Assembly: GCF_050947335.1 (NCBI RefSeq)
Contig: NC_134993.1
Coordinates: 6,386,001-6,450,000, forward strand
Source: Megachile rotundata
Lineage: Eukaryota; Arthropoda; Insecta; Hymenoptera; Megachilidae
Reading direction: 5' to 3'
DNA: 64,000 nt
Shown here: positions 52,470-62,992 of the stretch, in pieces
Layout: each line of letters begins with the position of its first letter
How positions within the stretch are numbered: the stretch's first letter is position 1
Position numbers and translations under genes: made by a program
Notes under the pieces: generated by a model
The model's database searches: none
What the model saw: the letters and a program-made list of their open reading frames with translations, nothing else
What the model was told of the DNA's origin: nothing

Positions 52470-55400
52470 TCTGCTTTCTCACAGAATTCAGTCGCGGCAA
52501 AACATTATTACTTAGACAAATTGAAAATCATTGAAATTAATGTTAATTCAATAATAACAAACGAGAGAAGGGCTTCACTAGTTGATTGTCTTAATAATCA
52601 CTCACCTGATATTGCTTTACTATGTGAAACAAAGTTGAATCCGTCCCATCGCATTAGTCTTGAGGAATACTATATTATAAGAAGCGACAGACCAAATGCT
52701 AAACAGGCTGGGGGAACAGCCATAGTTGTTCGAAAAAAGCTTAAATTCAAGGCCATCCAGTTAAACAGTTATATAAATACGGTAAATTTCGAAAGCACGG
52801 TAATCGAAATAAAACTCCAGGACAATAAAAAATTATTTATAATATCAGCGTACGCGACCAGTAATTGTAAAAAAGAATTCTTGTCCGAATTAAAAAACCT
52901 ATTCGATTTTTTAGAATTATACAAACCGCACAATTTCTTTTTATTAGCGGGGGATTTAAACGCTAAGCACATTACCTGGGGAAACCCCATCAATAATCAT
53001 AGGGGAACTACATTACTAAATTGGATAAAGGATAATAAATTAAATTTTAGACTATCGTTATGGAGAACAAAGGTGCCATCCTTTCCCCAAAGTGGTTCTT
53101 TTATTGATATTTGCATCGCGGACAATAGAATTTCCTTCAACAATACAATAGATAACATGTTAGACTCTTTCGAATATGATAGTGACCACAGAGCTGTAGT
53201 TATGGAAATATCTGTAAGGGCTTTAGACGGATTCATTATTGAGGAACGCCCCACTACAATTAAATACGATTACAATGAAGCCGACTGGGACAAATTTCAA
53301 ACTACCTTATTAGACATGGAAATACAGGACTTGGCACGAGATAGAAACTTGACGACAGTAGAAATTGACAAACACATATCTACCATAGACGCAAATATAA
53401 GAAAAGCAATAGAGCAAGCAGTACCCCATATATCAAGTAACTTCAATTCAACGGACAGATACGTAACGCCACGCATAGAAGAACTTCGTAAACATAAAAG
53501 CAAACTGATAACTTCATTAAATAATTTACAGCGACGACAAGACCACGACTCTTCCAACGATACACTTATTGCAACAATAAAAAAGTTATTAAAAGACACT
53601 AGACGCGAAATAAAACGACAATTTCATGAATCCGTGAGTAATTATTGGAAGAAAAAAATTACAGGTATTTCCTTACAAAAGCCAAAAGATCTCTTCCCAT
53701 CAATAAATAAGCTATACCGACCTAAAGAAAGTTCTACAATAGACACATTAAAAATTCCAGTATACAATAGAAACCTTATCGAAAACGCTGATATAGATCA
53801 TTCTAAATTACAGCCCGATGCAAATGGTAATCTTCTAATCTCAGACATCAACGACAAATTAAATATATTAGGAGCACATTTCGAAGCGGTACATACACAA
53901 AATGACCACATGGGAAAGACACAACTTTGTAGCTTAATTAAACAAAAGATCGAACAATTCGAACAAGAATTCTCAACAGACAAAGCCAATAATAATACAA
54001 TTACAGTTTTTTCTGACACAAATCTGGCAACTAACCCAAGTGCTGACGACATTCCGGAAAACTATTTCACTTCTTCAACCAAATTATGCACAAAATTTAA
54101 AAATTTAAATAACAAAAAGTGTTAAAAAAACTGCCTCTTCAATATATAAATTATTATGCAGTAATATTTAATAATTGCTTAAACCAACACTACTTCCCCG
54201 TAAAATGGAAAACTGCTAAATTAATTGCAATAAAAAAAAGAGGGAAAGATAGCGACAACCCCTCCAGCTACAGGCCCATTAGTCTCTTACCTAACATAAG
54301 CAAAGTATTCGAAACCACCATAAACGATTCTATAAATTCTTTTTGCAAAAGTAACAATATAATACCTGATACACAATATGGATTTAGATACAAGCACTCA
54401 ACGGTTCATGCGATTTCCAAATTTACGTCAGACATTTGCTGGGCAAGAAATGCTGGTGAATGTATAGGTGCAATATTTATCGATCTGGAGAAGGCCTTTG
54501 ATACTGTTTGGCTGGATGGTCTTTTCTTTAAACTAATTAAGAAAAACTTCCCAAAAAACCTAATAAGAATGCTTTGGGAGATGCTGCACGACAAGCAGTT
54601 TGTGGTAGTGGAAGGGGAAAATTCCTCTACAAAGGCATTTAGAATAAAAAATGGTGTGCAGCAAGGTACAGTGAACTCCCCCATACTGTTTAGCATATTT
54701 TTATGTGATCTGTTGCATATGTTCGGCCTGAATTCGGATGGTAAAAGATTCGCAATAGCGTTTGCAGACGACCTGCTAATTTATATTAAGGATGATAAAC
54801 CATCAGTTATAAAAAGAGAATTACAGAAATTACTCAGCAAAATACAAGAATATTTTCACACTTGGAAACAAAAAATAAATGTAACCAAGTGTGAGACTAT
54901 ATTATTCAGGCCTTACATCTCAAAGATATCTGACGCCAATTCCAATGTCCGCAAATACTCGAAAACATTTCAGCTGCATGATCCGAACGATACTAATATC
55001 AAAATCCCACATAACAATGTAGTTCGCTACCTGGGGGTATATATGGATTTTAGATTAAACTTTAACAACCACGTGCAAATTCAAATTGACAAGGCGCAAA
55101 AGGCTTTTATGAAGCATAAAAGACTATTTTATTCTAAGGACTTAGATCGTAAGGTTAAAATTTTATGTTATAAGGTATTAATTAGACCCATCTTAACATA
55201 CGGCTGTGTAATTTGGTTCAACGTTAGCGCCAGTACAATGGAAAGACTGAGAATCTTCGAAAGAAAATGTTTGCGGGCGTGTCTGAATATGTATCGCTCG
55301 CCCGAGTCAAACTATACTAAATATATTAATACTATTAAGTTATATAATGTCGCCGAGTTAATCAGGATAGATCTGTTCATAATTAAATTGATACGCAATC

Positions 55401-55726
55401 ATTGGGCAAACATATATAATATAACAAACAATAACCTTATTTGCTGTTCTGTATATCCAAACCCGTTATACTTCATCAAAACCATGGAAACTGGATACAT
55501 ACCTCCTGAAGGTTTTATATATTTAGATACCGAGGGTCTGATACAAAATCCAACAAACATACCAATAATATATCACATAAATCGGAAAACGTATGAAAAG
55601 AAAATCATGTACAGTAAAGATATACGGGACGATGACCCAAGTATGCGGTTCAACACCAAACTATCAATGTTCGATAAAAAGGACAATCATAGAGATAATA
55701 AAAAATTGTACTGGTGGCTTAGTTAA
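52470..55726 (+). pseudogene. Jockey ORF2 (endonuclease and RT), unit B, frameshifted
   Basis: The frame is open from just after the ORF1 stop but lacks an ATG at the position used in units C and D. APE endonuclease motifs are EINVNS, CETKLN, LAGDLNAKH and YDSDHRA. Around 54120 about ten codons present in unit C are missing and the frame changes; RT continues at 54119-55726 with NPSSYRPISLLP, GFRYKHSTVHA, IFIDLEKAFDTVW, GVQQGTVNSPI and IAFADDLLIYI. The C-terminal extension matches unit C. There is no RNase H, as usual for Jockey. Confidence 0.88.
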
Positions 55727-55815
55727 TTAGTTTTCTAGAATTAGATTAGTTATAGTTAAGGCAATATATATTTATATTATTTAAATTTATAACTAAAGAA
55801 ACTAGACTTTACCGA

Positions 55816-55844
55816 TCCTCGATAGTATAGTGGTTAGTATCCCC
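55816..55844 (+). other. tRNA-Asp 5' half before Jockey unit C
   Basis: 29 nt starting TCCTCGATAGTATAGTGGTT match positions 1-29 of insect tRNA-Asp (as I recall it) without a difference. It lies between the end of unit B and the predicted start of unit C. Confidence 0.88.
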
Positions 55845-55845
55845 C

Positions 55846-55877
55846 ATTCGCTTGCCGACCCTCGAACGTGACGGACG
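55846..55877 (+). promoter_or_regulatory. Internal promoter of unit C (initiator plus DPE)
   Basis: The initiator-like CCATTCG has A+1 at 55846. GGACG at 55873-55877 is exactly +28 to +32, followed by TG as in unit D. The sequence between the two motifs is different from unit B, so the positions are conserved beyond the general similarity. Confidence 0.75.
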
Positions 55878-56118
55878 TGCCCTTTACGACCGTACCTCCG
55901 GTGTGTCAGAGTGATTTTCGTAAAGCGTTTTTCCACAAGTGCTTTTGCCATAGTTTACAGTGTCTAGAAGATTCCAATATTCTCCACTATCATCAGAATA
56001 CTAAATACATATCATTAAATATCACAGTGACAAATAACCTAAACAACACACAACAATAGACAATCACAATTCCCAAGAGGACGCATGTCCCGCTCAATCA
56101 AGACCAAAGTGCAATGCA

Positions 56119-57747
56119 GTGAAAACACATGATTTAATTAAAATCATTAAAAAAGAGGACATATTAACAAGTGAAAATATACCACTACTTTCACGAATAA
56201 ACAAATCATTGGGTAATGTCGTTGTAAAACGACTGAACCCAAAACCCAAATTAATATCAAGGAGAGAATCTACCGAAATAGAGCAGAGAGCCATGAAATC
56301 CAACAAAGGGAAATCCACGCCATCGCAGTCAAAAAACTCAGACGATATGAAACCATCCTACGAAGATCTGATTAAAATGATCGCAAATTTAAATAAAACC
56401 ATCGAAAACCTTTCGAACCAACTACAGGAGGAACGAAAACGGAAAAACCCAAAGAAAGTGGAAAGTACCGTTCGACCGGATCTACCTGTGCCGCAACCCC
56501 AACCCGTGAAGGAGTCATCGGTACCTGCCTCAACCTCCCACGGCAAGGACCAAGGCGTAAGCAATGACGGAGACCCATGGACAACGGTCACGGCGAACAA
56601 AAGGAAATCGTCGCAGGCAACACCACACGCAGCAACGGTAAAGGCTGCGAAATCCGCGGACGAAGACACAAGGCCCTCATCAAAAAAACCTAAAGTCTTC
56701 AATGACCAGGTAACTGTATCAGACCCAGTTCCAAACAAAACAAAACCACCCCCAATAGTCATTTACAATTCCACGAGCAAAAACACCATAGAATTAATAG
56801 GAAAACTTAGCAAAGATTTTACAATTAAAAAAATAAATAATGCTAAGCACCTCTTGCATACTGACTCGTTACCATTATACAAAACAGCATGCGACACTTT
56901 AAAAGCTAACAACGTCGAATATTTTACTTATACGCCAAGGGAAGAGAAGCCAATAAGTATTCTCCTGAAAAACTTAGACGGTGACTTCGACCCGGAAGCA
57001 GTCCTTTCAGAATTGCAATCCAAAAATGTATCTAACGTAGAATTTAAAAATGTAAAAAAGTTCACGACACATAGATCTGCAAAAGAAGGACGTAATCTTC
57101 CCATATACATCGTCCAAATCGCGCACAATAGTTCGGTCAACAATTTAAAATCTATAAAAACGGTCCTCCATTCAGTAATAACATGGGAAAAACTTGTTAA
57201 AAAGGAACGTATACAATGCAAGAGGTGCCAACGCATAGGGCACGTCGCACTGAACTGCAACCTCAGTTACCGATGCGTTAAGTGCAACCTTCCCCACAAT
57301 CCAGGAGAATGCCCGCGATCAAATGTAGATTTGAACAATACGGACTCAAAACCGTATTGTATAAATTGCAAACAATTCGGTCACCCAGCTTCATACAGAG
57401 GATGCCCCAAAATTAAAGAAATTAAACAAAAAATAGAGGAACATAAACTTAAATTACAAGAAGAAAGGGAAAAAAAATCCAAGTTTTTCAAAAATACAGT
57501 TAAACCTAACATCTCTTACAGCTCCATAGCAGCTAACAGCAAATCAGAATCTGCGTTACAGCAAACTCCCAAAAATCCACCACAACAGAATATAGTTACG
57601 CAAACACCGCCGCCAACCCTGCTAGAAGAAATTAAAAGAATTATAACAGATACCATTAGTATAAACATTGCTCAACTTACCCAAAACGTAACAGCAAACG
57701 CGAACAAAATTAGCATCATAGCAGAAGCTCTCGAAATCGAAATCTAA
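56119..57747 (+). CDS. Jockey ORF1, unit C, 542 codons, non-AUG start likely
   Basis: The frame is open from about 56040, and the start given (GTG at 56119) is only a guess. The first in-frame ATG is at 56293, yet the 58 codons before it (KIIKKEDILTSEN, KRLNPKPKLISRR) are conserved in unit D. A Lys/Ser/Pro-rich region and a short coiled coil (MIANLNKTIENLSNQLQEE) follow. The PRE_C2HC-type domain is at ~210-345, and zinc knuckles are at ~367 (CKRCQRIGHVALNC), ~386 (CVKCNLPHNPGEC) and ~414 (CINCKQFGHPASYRGC). ORF1 binds and packages the RNA. The stop TAA is followed almost at once by the ATG of ORF2 (TAAAATG), suggesting termination-reinitiation. Confidence 0.88.
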   Translation: MKTHDLIKIIKKEDILTSENIPLLSRINKSLGNVVVKRLNPKPKLISRRESTEIEQRAMKSNKGKSTPSQSKNSDDMKPSYEDLIKMIANLNKTIENLSNQLQEERKRKNPKKVESTVRPDLPVPQPQPVKESSVPASTSHGKDQGVSNDGDPWTTVTANKRKSSQATPHAATVKAAKSADEDTRPSSKKPKVFNDQVTVSDPVPNKTKPPPIVIYNSTSKNTIELIGKLSKDFTIKKINNAKHLLHTDSLPLYKTACDTLKANNVEYFTYTPREEKPISILLKNLDGDFDPEAVLSELQSKNVSNVEFKNVKKFTTHRSAKEGRNLPIYIVQIAHNSSVNNLKSIKTVLHSVITWEKLVKKERIQCKRCQRIGHVALNCNLSYRCVKCNLPHNPGECPRSNVDLNNTDSKPYCINCKQFGHPASYRGCPKIKEIKQKIEEHKLKLQEEREKKSKFFKNTVKPNISYSSIAANSKSESALQQTPKNPPQQNIVTQTPPPTLLEEIKRIITDTISINIAQLTQNVTANANKISIIAEALEIEI

Positions 57748-57748
57748 A

Positions 57749-60700
57749 ATGTCAACCGATATCACACATCAGAACACTGCCAATAAATTGTTACTTCATA
57801 ATCTTTGTATAATTCAAATTAATGTAAACTCCATCATAACAAATGAAAGAAGGGTCACCCTCCTGGATTGTCTCAATAGTCACAAACCGGATGTAGCCCT
57901 ACTCTCCGAGACAAAACTAAATCCGAGCCACAAAATTAACTTCAAAGATTATTCCTTTATTAGAAGAGATAGGTTAAACTCGAAACAGGCGGGAGGTACG
58001 GGAATATTAATTCGGAAAGATATCAAATTTAGAAACGTCCAGACAAACAGTATCAAAAATAGTACGTGCTTCGAAGCAACAGTCTTAGAAATTAAATTCC
58101 AAAACAATTGCAAATTATACCTTATAGCAGGATATGCCACCAGTAGCTGCAAAAAAGAATTTATGTTAGAATTCAAGGCCCTTTTTGACTCTTTAGAACT
58201 GCACAAAAGCAATCATTATTATCTGTTGGCTGGAGACCTAAACGCTAAACACCATACGTGGGGAAATACCATAAATAATCCACGCGGGGTGTCCCTAAAC
58301 AAGTGGATTTCCGAAAATGAAATCACTTATAGAACAACACTCTACAGCACGATCGTCCCTTCCTACCCAAAAAGCGGAGCGTTTATAGACCTCTGCTTGG
58401 CGGACAATAGGATCAAATTCCACGACTTACCGGCACCAAAACTTTTACAGTCCTTTAAATACGACAGTGACCATAGAGCGTCAAAAATTTTAATATCCAT
58501 CCCATCAACAGATTTTTTCTTATTCGACGAAGTAACGCCAAGTATTAAGTATAACTTTAACAAAGCTGACTGGGCACAGTTCAGAACGACACTATTGGAA
58601 AAAGACATAGTCGACATTCCTAACAACCGAAACCTCACGACAGACGAAATTGACGGACTTATACACGAATTAAATACACACATACTCGATGCAATAGATT
58701 CAGCAATACCGCGTACAGACAACAACTTCAATTCAACCGATAGGTACATCACTCCGCAAATAAGAAACCTCCGCAAACGGAAAAGCTCCTTGATCACTAG
58801 AATCAACAGACTTTCTAATTTACAAAATTATACACAGGCACACGACGCAGTCATAATAAATCTTAAAAAAGAACTTAAAGATATTAGATACGAAATTAAA
58901 AAAGCTTTCCAGGAATCAGTAAGTAGCTATTGGAAAAACCGCATAAGTAAAATTTCGCTGCATAAACACAAAGACCTCTTTCCATCCATAAAAACGATAT
59001 TTCGGACAAAAGATAGTAACGACATAGAAACACTTAAAATTCCTAAGACAAACACCGAGCTCCTGGCCAAAGCAAATCTTAACATAAATGAATTAGCAAC
59101 AGACACAGACACGATCTTAATCACAGACACTCAAAACAAACTCGATGTTCTTGGAGCACACTTTGAAGGGGTACACACACAAAACATGCACATGGGTAAA
59201 AAACAACACTCTAACATAATACAACAAAAGATAAACTCCTTTCAACAGGAAATTGAACACAACAAGACAAACAATATCACAGTATGCACCTTCTCTGACA
59301 GAAACACCGCAGACAACCCTGACGAAGAATCCATCCCGCCCAATTATTTCACGTCATTTTATAAACTCCTGTATACATTTAAAAAATTAAATAGTAAAAA
59401 ATCCTCCAGTTTTGACGAAATACCTAATATCGCTTTGAAAAACCTTCCTCCCCAGTACATCTATTATTATAGTATCATTTTCAACAACTGCCTAAACCTA
59501 GCTTATTTCCCCACGATCTGGAAAACAGCCAAATTGATAACGATCAAAAAGAAAGGCAAGGACGGCAGTGATCCTAACAGCTATCGCCCAATCAGTCTTC
59601 TTCCAAATATTAGCAAGGTCTTCGAGACAACGATAAATGATTCGATTGTTGATTTTTGCAAGTCGAAAAACATAATCCCGGAATATCAATTTGGTTTTCG
59701 TCATAAACATTCCACTGTACACGCGATAAGTAAATTCACGTCGGACATTTGCTGGGCCAGAAACGCAGGAGATTGCGTTGCCGCGTTGCTTATAGATCTC
59801 GAAAAGGCTTTCGACACTGTTTGGTTGGACGGACTCTTCTTCAAATTGTTAAAGAAAGAATTTCCAATTCATTTAGTACAAATGATTTGGAATATGCTTC
59901 GTGGCAAAGAATTCTTTGTAGTTGATGGTCAATTCAAGTCAAGTAAAAGTTTCAAAATTAAAAACGGCCTACAGCAAGGCACAGTTAACTCTCCCGTTCT
60001 GTTTAACATTTTCATAAGTGACTTGTTACTAATGTACGGCCTAAATATCGACAATTTCAAATCAGCAATAGCATTCGCGGACGATTTATTGATATACCTC
60101 CGAGATAACAAAGCTTCTGCATTGCAATCGGCACTGCAAGAAATTTTTAGTAAAATTCAGGATTACTTTCACGCTTGGAAATTGAAACTCAATGTTAACA
60201 AATGCGAAACGATTCTCTTTCGGCCATATATTTCAAAAATCTCGGACGCCAACTCTGACGTACGAAAACACGCAGGCAAATTTCACATACGCGACGCGAA
60301 GAATTCAGGCGCGATAATTCCTCACAAAAATATTGTTCGATATTTAGGCGTACAATTAGATTTCAAGCTAAATTACAGCGCACATGTTAATTTACAAATA
60401 GAAAAAGCCCAGAAAGCCTTCCTAACCCACAAGAAACTATTCTACTCGAAAGACCTTGATAAATGCGTTAAAGTTCTGTGTTACAAGCTTCTCGTGCGGC
60501 CTATACTGAGCTACGGATGTCCGATTTGGTTCAACATCAGCCACGGGACCATGGAGAAGCTGCGTATCTTCGAACGAAAATGTCTACGGGCCTGCCTCAA
60601 CAAATACAGATCACCGGAATCCAACTACACCAAATACATCAGCAACTACAAACTATACGAAGATGCCAAAATCACCCGCATAGACTTATTTTTGTTAAAA

Positions 60701-61039
60701 CTCACACGAAACCACTGGGCAAACACTAGTTCAATAACATCAAATAGTTTAATATATTGTTCCACATATCCAAACCCATTATATTTTACAAAGACACTAA
60801 GAACAGGCTATACCCCACCAGAATCCTTCATCTTCCTTGACAGTGAAGGATACATTCAAAATTCTGATAATATTCCTATTATCTATCACGCTTTCAGAAA
60901 AACTGACGATCAGACAATCACATACAGTAAAAACATTCACTTCAACGACCCAAATATTCGATTCAACTATAGATTATCTAGCATAGACCGAAAAGACAAG
61001 CACAGATTACTCACAAATAAATATTGGTGGTTACAATAG
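57749..61039 (+). CDS. Jockey ORF2: APE endonuclease and reverse transcriptase, unit C
   Basis: An intact 1096-codon frame with the ATG one base after the ORF1 stop. The endonuclease has IQINVNS at ~28, SETKLN ~53, AGDLNAKH ~160 and YDSDHRA ~239, all expected catalytic positions. A long linker leads to RT with NSYRPISLLP ~610, GFRHKHSTVHA ~650, LIDLEKAFDTVW ~680, GLQQGTVNSPV ~740 and AIAFADDLLIYL ~775. A conserved C-terminal region (TMEKLRIFERKC, GYTPPESFIFLDSEG) follows without RNase H. In target-primed reverse transcription the endonuclease picks the site; here the site appears to be tRNA-Asp, so this domain is the likely source of specificity. No defects seen. Confidence 0.93.
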   Translation: MSTDITHQNTANKLLLHNLCIIQINVNSIITNERRVTLLDCLNSHKPDVALLSETKLNPSHKINFKDYSFIRRDRLNSKQAGGTGILIRKDIKFRNVQTNSIKNSTCFEATVLEIKFQNNCKLYLIAGYATSSCKKEFMLEFKALFDSLELHKSNHYYLLAGDLNAKHHTWGNTINNPRGVSLNKWISENEITYRTTLYSTIVPSYPKSGAFIDLCLADNRIKFHDLPAPKLLQSFKYDSDHRASKILISIPSTDFFLFDEVTPSIKYNFNKADWAQFRTTLLEKDIVDIPNNRNLTTDEIDGLIHELNTHILDAIDSAIPRTDNNFNSTDRYITPQIRNLRKRKSSLITRINRLSNLQNYTQAHDAVIINLKKELKDIRYEIKKAFQESVSSYWKNRISKISLHKHKDLFPSIKTIFRTKDSNDIETLKIPKTNTELLAKANLNINELATDTDTILITDTQNKLDVLGAHFEGVHTQNMHMGKKQHSNIIQQKINSFQQEIEHNKTNNITVCTFSDRNTADNPDEESIPPNYFTSFYKLLYTFKKLNSKKSSSFDEIPNIALKNLPPQYIYYYSIIFNNCLNLAYFPTIWKTAKLITIKKKGKDGSDPNSYRPISLLPNISKVFETTINDSIVDFCKSKNIIPEYQFGFRHKHSTVHAISKFTSDICWARNAGDCVAALLIDLEKAFDTVWLDGLFFKLLKKEFPIHLVQMIWNMLRGKEFFVVDGQFKSSKSFKIKNGLQQGTVNSPVLFNIFISDLLLMYGLNIDNFKSAIAFADDLLIYLRDNKASALQSALQEIFSKIQDYFHAWKLKLNVNKCETILFRPYISKISDANSDVRKHAGKFHIRDAKNSGAIIPHKNIVRYLGVQLDFKLNYSAHVNLQIEKAQKAFLTHKKLFYSKDLDKCVKVLCYKLLVRPILSYGCPIWFNISHGTMEKLRIFERKCLRACLNKYRSPESNYTKYISNYKLYEDAKITRIDLFLLKLTRNHWANTSSITSNSLIYCSTYPNPLYFTKTLRTGYTPPESFIFLDSEGYIQNSDNIPIIYHAFRKTDDQTITYSKNIHFNDPNIRFNYRLSSIDRKDKHRLLTNKYWWLQ

Positions 61040-61084
61040 AATAAACAGCTGAAATTGATAACAAAAAACTAACTATATGCCAAT

Positions 61085-61112
61085 TCCTCGGTAGTATAGT
61101 GGTCAGTATCCC
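61085..61112 (+). other. tRNA-Asp 5' half before Jockey unit D
   Basis: 28 nt starting TCCTCGGTAGTATAGTGGTC, identical to the half before unit B. It directly follows the 3' end of unit C. Confidence 0.87.
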
Positions 61113-61144
61113 AGTTGCTCGTCAACCTTCGTAGGAGTCGGACG
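61113..61144 (+). promoter_or_regulatory. Internal promoter of unit D (initiator plus DPE)
   Basis: The A of CCAGTTG at 61113 directly follows the tRNA half. GGACG at 61140-61144 is at +28 to +32, then TGCCC as in unit C. Confidence 0.75.
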
Positions 61145-61398
61145 TGCCCTAAGCGACCCTTCCTACCTGCGAGTTTCGAGTGCGAATTACCCTGTGTATT
61201 GAAACGTTAACGTTACCGTGCGACAAACAGTGTATCGTACAAAACGCACCAGTGCAGTGTGCATCGCTATCTTTATAAAGATAGATATTTATTTATTTAA
61301 ATATCAAGACATTGTCATAATAATTAAAAATAGAAAGCAGCGTTAATAAACAAGGGGAGCCATCTCCTAGCCAAGGGATCTCGACGAAAGTCGAAAAT

Positions 61399-62988
61399 GT
61401 GACGGCAAAAGACTCCAATAAAGAACTGGTTAAAATCATTAAACAAAGAAATATACTGAGTGACGAAAACGTGGTGCTTTTAACCCGCGTTACTAAATCC
61501 TTGGCTGGTAAAAACAGTCCAAAAAGACTCAATCCAAAACCGAACCTCTTATCTAGAAGAAGTTCATCAGAAGAAGGCGCCAAAATGAAGTCGACGAAAG
61601 GGAAATCTGCTCAAACACCTAAGCAGCAAGATATGAAACCGTCATATGAAGATCTCCTGAAGATGATTACCAACCTCAACGAAACGATAGCAAATCTATC
61701 GAAACAGTTATCAGAGGCACAAAAGCCGAAAAATGCCGACAGGGAATCCCCAGAATTAAGGGCGAAAGTACCTGAGGTAACAATGGAGGCCGCGGAAAAA
61801 CCCAGGCTAACGGTACCTGCAGCAAACGACTGGACGACCGTCGTACGGCCCAAGCGTAAGAACAACGCCACCACCTCATCCCCCACGACCAAGGCTGAAA
61901 GTACCACAATGGCTACAACGGCAGCTCTACCAACCCAGGAAAAAAGGCCTAAATTCGGAAACCAGGTAAATGTTTCTAAACCGGTACCTAAAAGTAACAG
62001 ACCCCCACCAATAGTAATATACAGTAATTCCTGCAAAAACACAATAAACACAGTATCTACAATTACAAAAGACTTTTACGTAAAACGTATCAACAACTCA
62101 AAACACCTCTTGTACGTGGACAGCGTATCATCCTACAAAGCAGCGTGCAATACCCTAAAATCAAACAGTATTGAATATTTTACTTACACCCCAAAAGAAG
62201 AAAAATTAACGACAATTCTGTTGAAAAATTTAGAAGGTGACTTCGAACCCGAAATGGTCTTAGAACATCTAATTAGCAAAAACATTGAAAGCGTAGAATT
62301 TAAAACAGTAAAAAAATTTGCAACTCAACGCTCCTTAAAAGAAGGCAGAAATCTCCCAATCTACTTAGTTCAAATGTCGCAAAACAGTAAAATCAATAAC
62401 GTTACCAAAATTAAAACATTATTACACTCGCTAGTAACTTGGGAAAAGTTAATCAAAAAAGATCGCATCCAGTGCAAGAGGTGCCAACGTATCGGTCATG
62501 TTGCTTTAAACTGCAACTTGAACTACAGATGCGTTAAATGCAACGAACCCCACAACCCCGGAGAGTGCCCGCGCACCAGGAACATGGACACAAAACCGTA
62601 TTGCGTAAATTGTCAGCAATATGGTCATCCAGCTTCCTACAGAGGATGCCCGAAAATAAAAGAAATCAAACAAAAAATTGAGGAAAAGAAACAAAACCTG
62701 AAAGTAGAAAAAGAAAGGAAAGAGAAATTTGTCAATAACCTAGTAAATCCAAATATTTCATACAGCGCGATAACATCAAATAACAAACACCTACAAAATG
62801 CCCAACAACCAAAACCTGCACCCCCACAACAAAACACCAGCATAGTATCACACACGTCACTGTTAGACGAAATTAAAAATATCATAGCCGTTACAATTAC
62901 CTCGCAAATCTCACAGCTAGCAGAAAATATTGCCGCAAACACTAACCGTATTGACATTATAGTAAATGCTTTAGAAATCGATATTTAA
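61399..62988 (+). CDS. Jockey ORF1, unit D, 529 codons, non-AUG start likely
   Basis: The frame opens near 61329, and the GTG at 61399 is a nominal start. The first in-frame ATG is at 61585, after about 62 codons conserved with unit C (KIIKQRNILSDEN, KRLNPKPNLLSRR). Then comes a Lys-rich linker with NLNETIANLSKQLSEAQ as a short coiled coil. The PRE_C2HC-type domain contains RPPPIVIYSNS and FTYTPKEEK. The three knuckles are CKRCQRIGHVALNC, CVKCNEPHNPGEC and CVNCQQYGHPASYRGC. The stop at 62986-62988 is 4 nt before the ORF2 ATG. Role as in unit C. Confidence 0.87.
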   Translation: MTAKDSNKELVKIIKQRNILSDENVVLLTRVTKSLAGKNSPKRLNPKPNLLSRRSSSEEGAKMKSTKGKSAQTPKQQDMKPSYEDLLKMITNLNETIANLSKQLSEAQKPKNADRESPELRAKVPEVTMEAAEKPRLTVPAANDWTTVVRPKRKNNATTSSPTTKAESTTMATTAALPTQEKRPKFGNQVNVSKPVPKSNRPPPIVIYSNSCKNTINTVSTITKDFYVKRINNSKHLLYVDSVSSYKAACNTLKSNSIEYFTYTPKEEKLTTILLKNLEGDFEPEMVLEHLISKNIESVEFKTVKKFATQRSLKEGRNLPIYLVQMSQNSKINNVTKIKTLLHSLVTWEKLIKKDRIQCKRCQRIGHVALNCNLNYRCVKCNEPHNPGECPRTRNMDTKPYCVNCQQYGHPASYRGCPKIKEIKQKIEEKKQNLKVEKERKEKFVNNLVNPNISYSAITSNNKHLQNAQQPKPAPPQQNTSIVSHTSLLDEIKNIIAVTITSQISQLAENIAANTNRIDIIVNALEIDI

Positions 62989-62992
62989 AACA

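Larger units (their letters stand above)
50359..55815 (+). mobile_element. Jockey-type LINE, array unit B
   Basis: Predicted start A at 50359, 3' end at 55815 directly before the next tRNA-Asp half. There is no poly(A) tail. ORF1 and ORF2 are recognisable over full length, but ORF1 has one frame change near 51240 and ORF2 a small deletion near 54120. It is clearly diverged from units C and D in sequence while keeping the same organisation. Confidence 0.9.
55846..61084 (+). mobile_element. Jockey-type LINE, array unit C, intact ORFs
   Basis: Runs from the predicted start A at 55846 to 61084, with the next tRNA-Asp half directly after. ORF1 (56119-57747) and ORF2 (57749-61039) are both open. 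No poly(A) tail; the 3' UTR is only about 45 bp. It is the best candidate for an active member of the array. Confidence 0.92.

Noticed and set aside
50329..61112. Complete tRNA-Asp genes at the three tRNA-like sites
   Set aside because: Only nucleotides 1-28/29 are present; anticodon loop, T arm and 3' acceptor strand are missing at each site.
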